Positions 7,327 through 15,623 are shown, numbered from the stretch's first letter. The stretch is 20,564 nt of DNA from Actinomycetota bacterium (GCA_020200675.1 JAIVIG010000304.1:1146-21709), one strand, 5' to 3'. Numbers and translations are program-made. The notes: a model not told the origin generated them from the letters alone.

Positions 7327-8433
7327 TCAGCCCCACACCTCGCCGGCGACAGATGAGATCAACTCAAGCTTTCGCCGCTGTGCGTCCTCGCCGAGCAGGT
7401 TGCCGGGCAACGTCGAAGCAAACCCGCACTGCGGGCTCAGCGCCAGGCGCTCCACGGGCACGAACTGCGCGGCCTCCTCGATGCGGGGCAGTATCTCTTC
7501 ACGCGTCTCGACGCGGGCTTCTTTGGACGAGATCAAGCCGAGCACGACGACCTTGCCTTCCGGGACCAGACGCAGCGGCTCGAAGGTTCCTGCGCGTGGA
7601 GAGTCGTACTCCAGAAGCAGGCGGTTTACGTTAAGCTCGTTGAACAGGCGCTCGGCTATGGGGTCGTAGCCACCCTCGACGGCCCACATGCTGCGGTGGT
7701 TGCCGCGGCAGAGGTGCAGCCCGAAGGTGATGTCGTCGAAACCTTCCATGAGGGCGTTGTCGAAGGAGATCATCTCGCCGAGCCACGACTCGGGCTCTAT
7801 CCCCAGGGCCCGCAGGCGATCCCGGCCCTCCTCGCTGCAGGCGTAGGTGTAGCGCGGGCTGTCGAGCTGGACGTAGTCGACGCCCATCTCGTCGAGCGCC
7901 GCGATGTCCTCGCGCATGAGCCTTACCAGGTCTTCCATGTACTCGTTGCGGGTCGGGTAGGCGTCTTCGGAGATCTCCGGCAGCCAAAGCGCGCTCGCCT
8001 GGGCCATCGCCGGCATGGTGGCTTTCGTCGGAGAGTTGGCGTGCTCCAGCAGGTAGCTCATCTCGCGCTGGAGCAGGCTGTCGCGGTGAGAGAGCTTGCC
8101 CGTGACGGTCGGGAGTTGCAGGGCGTCGTCCTCTTCGGAGTCGTCTCCGCCGAACATGACCGGGGAGGATTCGTCGGTGGTCAGGCCGTCGAGCGTTGCG
8201 ATGACCGGGTCCCAGAAGATCATCCGCCGGTACTCGCCGTCGGTTATGACGTCCATCCCGCACTCTTCTTGCAGCGAGATCGCACCCAGTATCGCGCGGT
8301 CCTGGATCTGCTCCAGCTCTTCGCGCCCGATCCTGTCGGCCTGCGCGTCGTTCATGGCTTGTTTTACCTCCGGCGGGCGCAGCAAGCTGCCGATCACCTC
8401 CGTGCGATAAGTTACCCCGCTAGATATCGTCAT
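7327..8433 (-). CDS. MetE C-terminal-domain-like zinc enzyme (cobalamin-independent methionine synthase family)
   Basis: 368 residues, matching stand-alone proteins homologous to the catalytic C-terminal half of cobalamin-independent methionine synthase. The zinc ligands expected of the family are visible: H240 and C242 (GLHLCRGN), E275 (LLLEYDSPRAG) and C336 (SPQCGFAS). The N-terminal TEVIGSLLRP and ITDGEYRR are also typical. Members alkylate a thiol; besides methionine synthases the family includes epoxyalkane:coenzyme M transferase. The N-terminal half of true MetE is absent and the context is aromatic catabolism, so methionine synthesis is unlikely; transfer of a methyl or alkyl group from a catabolic substrate to a thiol is an inference. 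The start ATG at 8433 follows GGAGGAG closely. A TATACT box (AGTATA, 8484-8489) lies in the 89-base gap upstream, without a good -35. Confidence 0.82.
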   Translation of the reverse strand: MTISSGVTYRTEVIGSLLRPPEVKQAMNDAQADRIGREELEQIQDRAILGAISLQEECGMDVITDGEYRRMIFWDPVIATLDGLTTDESSPVMFGGDDSEEDDALQLPTVTGKLSHRDSLLQREMSYLLEHANSPTKATMPAMAQASALWLPEISEDAYPTRNEYMEDLVRLMREDIAALDEMGVDYVQLDSPRYTYACSEEGRDRLRALGIEPESWLGEMISFDNALMEGFDDITFGLHLCRGNHRSMWAVEGGYDPIAERLFNELNVNRLLLEYDSPRAGTFEPLRLVPEGKVVVLGLISSKEARVETREEILPRIEEAAQFVPVERLALSPQCGFASTLPGNLLGEDAQRRKLELISSVAGEVWG

Positions 8434-8522
8434 CTCTCCTCCTTCCCGTGGGCAGCCGAAGAATCGACCGCCAATTCGAGGACAGTATAGCGACCGCGGA
8501 ATCGCCGGGTTCGGGACGAGCG

Positions 8523-10014
8523 TCAGCCCAAAGCCTTGGGGACGTTGGGGTCCACGAGGACGTTCAGGACGTACGGGCCTCCGGCGGCGAGGGCGCGTTC
8601 GAGGGCGTCCGGTAGCTCCTCCGGGCTCTCGACCGAGGCGCCTTCGCAGCCGAGGTTGCGGCCCAAACCGACGATGTCCACCCCCGGAAGATCCAGGCCG
8701 GGAATCCCCTTCCCGACGTCTTCTCTTTCACCCAAGAGCCTGAGTATTTTGTATTGCTGGTTGTTCATCACGACGAACGCGACGGCGGCTCCGTAGTGGG
8801 CCGCGCTCCACAGGGCCTGCACGGCGTACATCAGCGAGCCGTCGCCTACGACGCACACCACGGGGCGATCGGGCTGGGCCAGCTTCAACCCTATCGAGGC
8901 GGAGGTGCCGAATCCCAATCCCCCGCTGGCGGCGGCGTAGAATCCTCCGGACGCTTTTATGCGGACGTGCTTGTGCAGCAGCGCCCTGCTCGACGGCGTC
9001 TCCTCGACGAGCACGGCTTGGTCTGGCAGGTGTTGCGCCAGGTTGTGCAAGACGTAGTCGGCCGGTAGCGAACCTTCCGCTTCGGGGGTGGGGGCTTCTT
9101 CGAGAGGCGGCGGGGCGGGCTTCGGGGTTGTCGGTCACGTGGACGATTTGCGTATTCCCCTTCACCGGCAGACCGGGATCGTACGGGAAGTACCTGAACA
9201 CCGGGGCGCCCAGGACCAGCACGACGTCGTACTCCGAGAGTTGGTCCGCGATGGGAGCCTGGGAGAGAGGCAGGTGGCCTCCGAAGAGGGGATGGTCCTG
9301 CGGAAACCCCACCCGCGGGTGCATGGGGTCCGTCCACACCGCCGCGTTGAGTCTCTCGGCGAGATCCACCGCGTCGTAGAAGGCGCCGGCCCGGTCGACC
9401 CCCGCCCCGGCGACGATGGCCGGTCGCTCGCTCGACTCCAGGAGCCGGGCTACCCTGTCCAGGGCCTCCGGGTTGGGGGCCATCCGGTAGTCGATCTCGC
9501 GGGTCTGGACGGGCTCGGCCTCTGCCTCCCAGTCGTTCATCGGGACGGAGACGAAGACCGGGCCTTGGGGGGCCTGCATGGCGGTGTGGTAGGCGCGTTC
9601 GATGGCGGCCGGCACGTCCTCGGCGCGCTCGGGCTGGTGGCTCCACTTCACGTACGGCAGGGCCATTTCGACCAGCTTCCCGGAGAGGAAGGGCTCGTGC
9701 CGGATCTGGCGCCGGTCCTGCTGGCCGGCGGTGATCACCAGCGGCGTGCGGTTGTGGTGCGCCGTCATGATCGCCGCCCCCGCGTTGCCCAACCCAGCCG
9801 CCGTATGCAGGTTCACGAAGGCCGCCCGCCCCGTCCCCTGCGCGTACCCGTCCGCCATCCCCACTACGGCCCCCTCGTGCAGGCCCAGCACGTAGGTGAA
9901 GTCTTCTGGGAAGTCCTTCAGGAACGCTAGCTCCGTCGAGCCGGGGTTGCCGAACATTTTCGTCATCCCGAGGCTGCGGAGAAGCTCGTAGGTGACCTCG
10001 CGTACCGTGCTCAT
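8523..10014 (-). pseudogene. Benzoylformate-decarboxylase-like ThDP enzyme, broken by internal deletion and frameshift
   Basis: Two adjoining frames together make one thiamine-diphosphate decarboxylase. The first (start ATG 10014, GAAAGG upstream) carries S26 (NPGSTE), E47 (GLHEGAVVG) and H70 (NLHTAAG), at exactly the numbering of Pseudomonas putida benzoylformate decarboxylase, and continues to DNPEA (A299, codon 9118-9120). The second frame carries PLEEAPTPEAEGSLPADYVLHNL and then the whole ThDP-binding domain with GDGSLMYAVQALW and VMNNQQYKIL, ending at 8523. In the Pseudomonas enzyme about 48 residues lie between these points; here there are about 19. So roughly 28 codons plus a non-multiple of three have been lost between about 9060 and 9120. 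The residue that I align with catalytic His281 is Phe276 (FRYFPYDPG). The enzyme would decarboxylate an aryl 2-ketoacid to an aldehyde. Third gene of the operon, 46 bases after the CoA ligase. Confidence 0.85.
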
Positions 10015-10060
10015 GGCGCCCTGCCTTTCGTGCAAAGATCGGTCGATGCGACCACGTACG

Positions 10061-11377
10061 TTACCCGGCGTCCGTCCGCTCGTCCAGGACGCGAACGGCC
10101 TTGCCCTTGCTACGCGGGATGGTCCGCGGGGAAGCGAGCTCGACCGTCGCGGTCAGGTTGAGCGCTTCTCGGAGCGTCTCCGAGACGCGAGCCTGTAGCG
10201 CCTCGTGGTCGGCCTTCGCGACGTGCTCCGCCGTCTCCACCCGCACGCTCAGGTCGTCCTGGTGGTCCTCCTCGCGGGTGCTCAGGACGAGCTGGTAGTG
10301 GGGTTCGAGGTCGTCCATGCCCATCAGGGCGTGCTCGACCTGCGAGGGGAAGACGTTGACCCCGCGTACGATAAGCATGTCGTCCATGCGCCCCATGATC
10401 CTCGCGATGCGGGTGCTCGTCCGGCCACAGGGGCACGGCTCCGTGTACAGACGGGTGAGGTCCCGGGTGCGGTACCTGATGACGGGCAAAGCTTCTTTGG
10501 TCGGCGCGGTGAGGACCAGCTCGCCGACCTCCCCGTCCGGCAGGCGCTCGCCGGAGTCGGGGTCCACGATCTCCGGTATGAAGTGGTCTTCCCATACGTG
10601 CATCCCGTCGGCGTAGCCGCACGCGCTGGCGACGCCCGGGCCGATGATCTCCGAGAGGCCGTACTGCTCGTAGACCTCGACACCCATCTTCTCCTCGATC
10701 CTGGCCGCCATCTTCTCCGTCATGGGCTCGGCCCCCAAAAACGCCGCGCGGAGCGGCAGCGAATCGAGGTCCACGCCTTCCTCCACGGCGACCTCGGCGA
10801 CGTGGAGCGCGTACGAGGGTGTGGCGCCGAACGCAGTGACGCCGAAGTCGCGCATCAGCATCACCTGCTGGGAGGTGTTCCCCGCCGAGGTCGGTACGAC
10901 CGTCGCCCCGACCCGGCTCGCCGCGTCGTGAAAGCCCAGACCCCCGGTGAACAGCCCGTGCCCATAGGCGTTCTGGAAAACGTCGTCCCTGGTTACCCCG
11001 CCGGCCGCGAGGCCGCGCGCCAGGACGTCGGCCCAGAGCTCCAGGTCGGACCGGGTGTAGCCGACAACCGTCGGCTTGCCCGTCGAGCCGGTAGAAGCGT
11101 GGATGCGTACGATCTCGCCCAGCGGAGTCAGGAACATGCCGAACGGGTAATGTTCGCGCAGGTCGTCCTTCACCGTGAACGGCAGGCGCGAGAGGTCGTC
11201 AGCCGAGACGATCTGGCCCGGGTCCACATTCGCCAGCCGCTCCTTGTAGTACCCGATGTCCGAGCTCTGGAGTCGCTCCACGCAGGAGCGCACGCGCGAG
11301 ACCTGGAGTTGCTCCAGCTCCTCGCGCGGCATCGTCTCTGGGGAGGCCGGCGTCCCGGTCTCACTCGTCCTTGTCAT
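10061..11377 (-). CDS. Phenylacetate-CoA ligase family, AMP-forming
   Basis: 438 residues, the standard length for PaaK-type aryl-CoA ligases, which activate an aromatic acid with ATP and CoA. Motifs seen: phosphate-binding HASTGSTGK (93-101), YGLSE (239-243), YRTRDLT (302-308), the Cys-rich PCPCGR (314-319), and GRMDDML plus VRGVNVFPSQVE (329-348) leading into the small C-terminal domain. The ATG at 11377 overlaps the 3' end of the crotonase-like gene by 17 bases, which suggests translational coupling. Next to a ThDP decarboxylase rather than the paaABCDE epoxidase genes, the ligase may act on another aromatic or hydroxy acid than phenylacetate, so no gene symbol is given. Confidence 0.88.
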   Translation of the reverse strand: MTRTSETGTPASPETMPREELEQLQVSRVRSCVERLQSSDIGYYKERLANVDPGQIVSADDLSRLPFTVKDDLREHYPFGMFLTPLGEIVRIHASTGSTGKPTVVGYTRSDLELWADVLARGLAAGGVTRDDVFQNAYGHGLFTGGLGFHDAASRVGATVVPTSAGNTSQQVMLMRDFGVTAFGATPSYALHVAEVAVEEGVDLDSLPLRAAFLGAEPMTEKMAARIEEKMGVEVYEQYGLSEIIGPGVASACGYADGMHVWEDHFIPEIVDPDSGERLPDGEVGELVLTAPTKEALPVIRYRTRDLTRLYTEPCPCGRTSTRIARIMGRMDDMLIVRGVNVFPSQVEHALMGMDDLEPHYQLVLSTREEDHQDDLSVRVETAEHVAKADHEALQARVSETLREALNLTATVELASPRTIPRSKGKAVRVLDERTDAG

Positions 11378-12155
11378 AGCCCCTGGTCTCCATCCACTCG
11401 CGGCGGGCGGCCTGGTGCTCTTCGGTAGCCGTCACTGCCTCCACCGCCTTGTCGTACTCCTCAAGGAACTGCTCGAAGTCCAGGTCGAACGCCATGTTGG
11501 AGAGCTTTTTGGAGTGCATAACGCTCACGCGGGGCACCTCAAGGTACCACTGCACCCAGGATTCCAGCTCGTTCTCCAGTTCGGCGCGCGGGACGACCTT
11601 GTTGACCAGACCTATTCTGTAAGCCTCCGCGGCGTCGATGTTCTGGCCGGACAGGATCAGATGCCGCGCATGGGCCATGCCGATGACGCGCGGGAGCCGA
11701 TACGTGCTCATCCCGGGGATAAACGCCTCCCGCGTCGCCGGCAACCCTACGATGGCGTCGTCGGCCGCTATTCGGACGTCGCAGGCGATGGCGACCTGAA
11801 GGCCACCGCCGAGGCAGTGACCCTGGATGCCGGCGATGACCGGTTTATCCATGATCTCCATCGAGCGGAAGGCGTACTCGCATTTGTGGAACCACTCGTT
11901 GGGGATCTCGCCACGTCCCAGGTCGGTCAGGTTCAAACCGGAGCAGAAGCTGCGGCCCTCGCCGGTCAGGAGGACCACCCGTATCTCGGGGTCCTCTCCC
12001 ACCTCCCTGGCGGCGGCGAGCACGTCCTCGGGCCAGTGCTGGCCCTGGGCGTTCAGCACCTCCGGCTGGTTCAGCCGGACCTCGCCCACGGGGCCGTCTT
12101 TGATCACCCGTATCCTCGCTACGTCCCTGTCTTGATCTTCCCCCACCTGCCTCAA
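11361..12155 (-). CDS. Enoyl-CoA hydratase/isomerase (crotonase) superfamily protein lacking both hydratase glutamates
   Basis: 264 residues, normal crotonase length. The two oxyanion-hole segments are present, FCSGLNL (70-76) and GHCLGGGL (112-119), so the protein should bind a CoA thioester. Lined up with rat hydratase, the catalytic Glu144 position is A140 (GLPATREAFIPG) and the Glu164 position is H165 (AHARHLILSG), so simple enoyl-CoA hydration is unlikely. Isomerase, dehalogenase, lyase or thioesterase chemistry is possible. The start TTG at 12155 is chosen because GGGAGGT lies 5 bases upstream; GTG three codons later is the alternative. First gene of the operon, with a predicted promoter about 75 bases upstream and a 17-base overlap with the ligase gene. 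Confidence 0.8.
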   Translation of the reverse strand: MRQVGEDQDRDVARIRVIKDGPVGEVRLNQPEVLNAQGQHWPEDVLAAAREVGEDPEIRVVLLTGEGRSFCSGLNLTDLGRGEIPNEWFHKCEYAFRSMEIMDKPVIAGIQGHCLGGGLQVAIACDVRIAADDAIVGLPATREAFIPGMSTYRLPRVIGMAHARHLILSGQNIDAAEAYRIGLVNKVVPRAELENELESWVQWYLEVPRVSVMHSKKLSNMAFDLDFEQFLEEYDKAVEAVTATEEHQAARREWMETRGYDKDE

Positions 12156-12230
12156 GCCCTACCTCCCTCGGCGACGGTCGGAGCGGTTTCTCTCCGCGCA
12201 ACCGGCCTCTTACCCCTACGCTACCGCGCC

Positions 12231-12259
12231 ACTATAGACTTTTGTAATACTACGAACAA
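12231..12259 (-). promoter_or_regulatory. Predicted promoter of the crotonase-ligase-ThDP-MetE-MFS operon
   Basis: On the minus strand TTGTTC (12254-12259) and TATAGT (12231-12236) are 17 bases apart, about 75 bases before the TTG start of the first gene. The same TTGTTC/17-base arrangement occurs before pobA. Confidence 0.55.
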
Positions 12260-12265
12260 CAAAAG
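12239..12265. promoter_or_regulatory. Operator-like inverted repeat over the operon promoter
   Basis: CTTTTGT (12239-12245) and ACAAAAG (12259-12265) are perfect 7-base arms separated by 13 bases. The repeat spans the -35 box and spacer of the predicted promoter, a position typical of a repressor site. Confidence 0.45.
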
Positions 12266-12304
12266 GGTTCGGCAGTAACCGTCCCAAATGCGGTGGGAGA
12301 GTGG

Positions 12305-12333
12305 TTGACTTCAGGGATCAGCAAACGTATAAG
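12305..12333 (+). promoter_or_regulatory. Possible plus-strand promoter pointing into the 3' end of the symporter gene
   Basis: TTGACT (12305-12310) and TATAAG (12328-12333) with 17 bases between. No plausible gene follows on the plus strand, so it would make an antisense transcript of the symporter, or it is a chance match. The rest of 12266-12404 holds only a small palindrome, CTTACGGGTAAG, at 12369-12380. Confidence 0.25.
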
Positions 12334-12404
12334 GATCTTGGACCAACCGATTCTACCTCAGAGCGCCGCTTACGGGTAAGATGGGAGCCGCTATCAACCT
12401 ACGC

Positions 12405-13976
12405 TCACGTTTGCGCCTCCCGCGTTGTGACGCCCTCAATCTCCTCCTCTATATCACTGATACCGGTATTAGACCGGACGTAGATCTCGTCGTACGAAAT
12501 CTGCGTTCCCTGCTCGCGCTCCTCTCGGGCCCGAGAACTGCTCAGCACGGTTCCCAGGTAGCAAGCTAGGAAACCGATCGGCACGGACACTAGCGCCGGG
12601 TTTCCAAGAGGGAAGAGCGCGCCTTCACCCATTACGGTGGGGCCGAGCAGTATTAAGCCCACGGAGGCCACCACACCGACCAGCATTCCTGTGATCGCTC
12701 CGACCGTGTTGAACTTCTCCCAGAAAAGCGTCAGCAGTATGACCGGAACGTTCGCGCTCGCCGCCACGGCAAAGGTCAGGACGACCAGAATCGCTACGTT
12801 AATGCCCTGTGCCACTAGGGCAAGAGCAATAGCAATAATGGATACGCCAACCGCCGCGATGCGGGCGGCTCTGAGTTGCTCCTGATCGCTCGCCTCGCCG
12901 CCGCGGATGACGTTGGTGTAGACGTCGTGGGCGAAGGCGCTGGAGGCGGCGATCACGAGCCCGGCGACCACGGCCAGGATCGTCGCGAAGGCAACCGCCG
13001 AGATGAAGGCGAAGAAGATCGGGCCGCCGAGGATTTGGGCGAGCTGCGGAGCTGCGAGGTTGCCCCCCGGGTCCGCTCCCGAGATTTCGCCCTGGCCGAC
13101 GAGAAGCGCTGCTCCGTAGCCAATGAACGGCATCGTTATAAAGACCAGCCCGATAATCCATACGGCGACGATGAGCGAGTTGCGCGCCGTCTTCGCGTCT
13201 GGCACGGTAAAGAAGCGCATCAGGATATGCGGCAGCCCCGCCGTCCCGAGGATGATGGCGAGGTTGAAGGAGATCCAGTTCAGCCCCTCAACGAATCCGT
13301 GTGACGGTTTGAGCGCCCCACTTCCTAGCTGGATAGGGACCTCATTGAAGAGAGCGAGCGGATTAAAGTTGAACTCAGCCAGTACGAGCAACGCCATGAG
13401 GAAGATCGCGCTCATAAGCAGCACCGCTTTAACGATCTGGATCCAGGTGGTGGCGAGCATGCCGCCCGCCGCGATGTAGATGGTCATCAGAACTCCTATA
13501 ACGATAACGGCTACGGTGTAGTCGATGCCAAGCAGGAGCTTAATAACGGCGCCCGCGCCAACGAGCTGGCCGATCATATATATAATGCTTACGGTCACCG
13601 TGTTGAGCGCCGCTACGGAACGGACTTCTCTGGTGTTGAAGCGGGCTGTGAGCACGTCTGCCAGGGTGTACTTACCGAGGTTCCTCAACGGTTCGGCGAC
13701 TACCAGGAGCACCAAAAGAAAGGTAACCAAGCCAGCCGCAGCCACGTAGAAACCTGTGAATCCGGTCAGCGCTATGGCACCCGCGATCCCGAGGAACGTG
13801 GCCGCGGACATGAAGTCTCCGGCGATGGCGAGCCCGTTCTGCCAGCCCTTGATCTCGCCACCTGCCACGTAGTGGTGGCTGGTGTCCTTGGTTCTCCTAG
13901 ATGCCCAAGCGGTGATGCCCAGAGTAATTGCGACGATTACGACGAAAAGTCCGACGGTGAGAGGATCGAAGTTCAA
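12405..13976 (-). CDS. actP: Sodium:solute symporter, acetate/short-chain carboxylate type (ActP-like)
   Basis: 523 residues with about 13 hydrophobic segments, the length and profile of the ActP branch of the solute:sodium symporter family. The N-terminal HHYVAGGEIKGWQNG and AGDFMSAATFLGIAGAIA and the following AEPLRNLGKYTLADVLTARF are characteristic. It should import acetate or related monocarboxylates with Na+. The start is TTG at 13976, overlapping the stop of the DUF485 gene by four bases (TTGA), so the two are translationally coupled as in the common yjcH-actP pair. The C-terminal ~30 residues are a charged cytoplasmic tail. Acetate use would require the gluconeogenic genes found at 18.8-20.4 kb. 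Propionate, pyruvate or another short acid remains possible as substrate. Confidence 0.88.
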   Translation of the reverse strand: MNFDPLTVGLFVVIVAITLGITAWASRRTKDTSHHYVAGGEIKGWQNGLAIAGDFMSAATFLGIAGAIALTGFTGFYVAAAGLVTFLLVLLVVAEPLRNLGKYTLADVLTARFNTREVRSVAALNTVTVSIIYMIGQLVGAGAVIKLLLGIDYTVAVIVIGVLMTIYIAAGGMLATTWIQIVKAVLLMSAIFLMALLVLAEFNFNPLALFNEVPIQLGSGALKPSHGFVEGLNWISFNLAIILGTAGLPHILMRFFTVPDAKTARNSLIVAVWIIGLVFITMPFIGYGAALLVGQGEISGADPGGNLAAPQLAQILGGPIFFAFISAVAFATILAVVAGLVIAASSAFAHDVYTNVIRGGEASDQEQLRAARIAAVGVSIIAIALALVAQGINVAILVVLTFAVAASANVPVILLTLFWEKFNTVGAITGMLVGVVASVGLILLGPTVMGEGALFPLGNPALVSVPIGFLACYLGTVLSSSRAREEREQGTQISYDEIYVRSNTGISDIEEEIEGVTTREAQT

Positions 13977-14290
13977 TGCATCGTCCTTTCCTCAGAGGCT
14001 TCCTCACGCGCTTCGTCAACGAGTTTGTCCCACTTCTTCGCTCGGCTCACGTATATGTGCATTAGTATCCAGGTCATGAGAAACTGCGCGAAACCGTAGA
14101 CGTACGCCCAGTTTAGAGCCCCGATGGCTTGGCCGTCCAGAACCGTGGTGAACTCTGCCAGAACCGGCATCGCCATGTAGAACACTAGGAAGAATATCAC
14201 CGCAGGGATGATAAACGCCTTCTTAGCGCGCATGAGTTCCCCAAATGCGGATGTTCGGGACACCCGCCTCCACTCCTCGCCTCTCTCCAT
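13973..14290 (-). CDS. DUF485 family membrane protein, partner of ActP
   Basis: 105 residues with two membrane segments (AFIIPAVIFFLVFYMAMPVLA and WAYVYGFAQFLMTWILMHIYV) and charged ends, matching the DUF485 (YjcH) family that is nearly always encoded just before an ActP-type symporter. Its role is thought to be accessory to the transporter; no mechanism is visible. The ATG at 14290 has GAGGAG about 5 bases upstream. A strong promoter lies about 40-65 bases before it. Confidence 0.85.
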   Translation of the reverse strand: MERGEEWRRVSRTSAFGELMRAKKAFIIPAVIFFLVFYMAMPVLAEFTTVLDGQAIGALNWAYVYGFAQFLMTWILMHIYVSRAKKWDKLVDEAREEASEERTMH

Positions 14291-14319
14291 GTGGACTCCT
14301 CTCCCACTACAGAACCACG

Positions 14320-14334
14320 ACCTATACTATAGGT
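14320..14334. promoter_or_regulatory. Palindrome overlapping the -10 box of the DUF485-actP promoter
   Basis: ACCTATA, one centre base, TATAGGT: perfect 7-base arms. It covers the -10 hexamer, so a bound protein would block RNA polymerase; a repressor operator is the natural reading. Confidence 0.5.
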
Positions 14335-14355
14335 TGCAGTAAGCGACATAGTCAA
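14326..14355 (-). promoter_or_regulatory. Predicted sigma-70-type promoter of DUF485-actP
   Basis: On the minus strand TTGACT (14350-14355), 18 bases, TATAGT (14326-14331). This is the best promoter match in the window, about 36 bases before the DUF485 start codon, downstream of the pobA stop codon. Confidence 0.65.
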
Positions 14356-14396
14356 GAAGCCTGCCTTCGCTGCGACGTGTGTCCGTCTGGGTTAAG

Positions 14397-15623
14397 CTAA
14401 GCGGAAGTGCCCTGGACGGGCGTGGAGGCGGTTCCGAGGTCGAGGTCCATGGGCAGGCCCACGTAGTTTTCGGCGAGGGTCTTCGCCGCGGACCGCGAGC
14501 TCGTCACGTAGTCCAGCTCGGTTAGTTGCAGGCGATGCTGGAACTCGTCGCTGCTGTCGAAACGGTGCAGCATGGCTGTCATCCACCAGGAGAAACGCTG
14601 CGCCAACCAGACGCGGCGCATGCAGGTCTCGGAGTACCGGTCGAGCAGCTCGGTCTGGCCGGACGCGTAGAAGCCGGCGAGCGCCCGGGCGAGGACGCGG
14701 ACGTCGGCGACGGCGAGGTTCATCCCCTTGGCCCCGGTCGGGGTGACGATGTGCGCAGCGTCCCCGGCGAGGAAGAGCCTGCCGTACTGCATCGGTTCGA
14801 CGGCGTAGCTGCGCATCGGCGTGATGCCTCTGCCTTCTTCGCGGATTGGGCCCTCGGCGAGCGCCCAGCCTTCGTCGGTGGCGAGCCGCGCGTGCAGCTC
14901 TTCCCAGATGCGCTCGTCCGACCAATCCTCGATGTCGTCGTCGGGGTCGCACTGGATGTAGAGTCGGGTAAGCTCCGGCGAGCGCATGCTGTGCAGGGCG
15001 AAGCCGCGCTCGTGATACGTGTAGATCAACTCCTCCGACGACGGCGGCGTCTCGGCGAGGATGCCGAGCCAGGCGAAAGGGTACCTCCGCTCGTACACGG
15101 TCAGCACGCCCTCCGGGATGGAATCCCGGGACACCCCATAGAAGCCGTCGCACCCGGCGACGAAGTCGCACCGCAGCTCGTGGTCCTCGCCATCTTTCCG
15201 GTAGCGGACGGTCGGGTTCTGCGAGTCGAGGCTTTCGACGTCGACGGCCTCGGCCTCGAAGATTACTTCTCCGCCTGCTTCGAGCCGGGCGGCGATGAGG
15301 TCCTTCACCACCTCGTGCTGGCCGTAGACCGTGATCGCACGCCCTTCGGTCAGCTCGTGGAGGTCGATGCGGTGGCCCTGCCCGCCGAACCGCAGCTCGA
15401 TGCCGTGGTGGACCATCCCCTCCTTTTTCATCCGATCGCCGACGCCGGTCTCGGTCAGCAGATCTACGGTGCCCTGCTCGAGCACACCAGCCCGGATCCG
15501 AGCCTCCACGTAGTCGCGGCTGCGACTCTCGAGTACGACCGACTCGATTCCCTCCAGGTACAGCAGATGCGAGAGCAGTAGCCCCGCCGGCCCAGCCCCG
15601 ACGATCCCAACCTGTGTGCGCAT
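14397..15623 (-). CDS. pobA: 4-hydroxybenzoate 3-monooxygenase
   Basis: 408-residue FAD enzyme converting 4-hydroxybenzoate to protocatechuate with NAD(P)H and O2. Residue numbering follows the Pseudomonas enzyme: FAD fingerprint GAGPAG (9-14), R42/R44 in ARIRAGVLEQ, substrate ligands Y201, S212 and R214, the FAD motif LFLAGDAAH (G287, D288), P295 in TPTGAKG (Pseudomonas P293) and Y387 in ENYVGLP (Pseudomonas Y385). Beyond the usual end there is a 15-17-residue tail. The cofactor-specificity loop reads ESRSRDY (32-38) instead of Pseudomonas ERQTPDY, a change often seen in actinobacterial forms that may accept NADH. The ATG at 15623 follows GGAGGAG at good spacing; the same frame is open further upstream but shows no homology. 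No protocatechuate dioxygenase genes are in the window. Confidence 0.95.
   Translation of the reverse strand: MRTQVGIVGAGPAGLLLSHLLYLEGIESVVLESRSRDYVEARIRAGVLEQGTVDLLTETGVGDRMKKEGMVHHGIELRFGGQGHRIDLHELTEGRAITVYGQHEVVKDLIAARLEAGGEVIFEAEAVDVESLDSQNPTVRYRKDGEDHELRCDFVAGCDGFYGVSRDSIPEGVLTVYERRYPFAWLGILAETPPSSEELIYTYHERGFALHSMRSPELTRLYIQCDPDDDIEDWSDERIWEELHARLATDEGWALAEGPIREEGRGITPMRSYAVEPMQYGRLFLAGDAAHIVTPTGAKGMNLAVADVRVLARALAGFYASGQTELLDRYSETCMRRVWLAQRFSWWMTAMLHRFDSSDEFQHRLQLTELDYVTSSRSAAKTLAENYVGLPMDLDLGTASTPVQGTSA

Noticed and set aside
12301..12569. Two short plus-strand frames downstream of the possible promoter at 12305
   Set aside because: They run into the symporter gene in antisense, lack ribosome sites and have no family resemblance.
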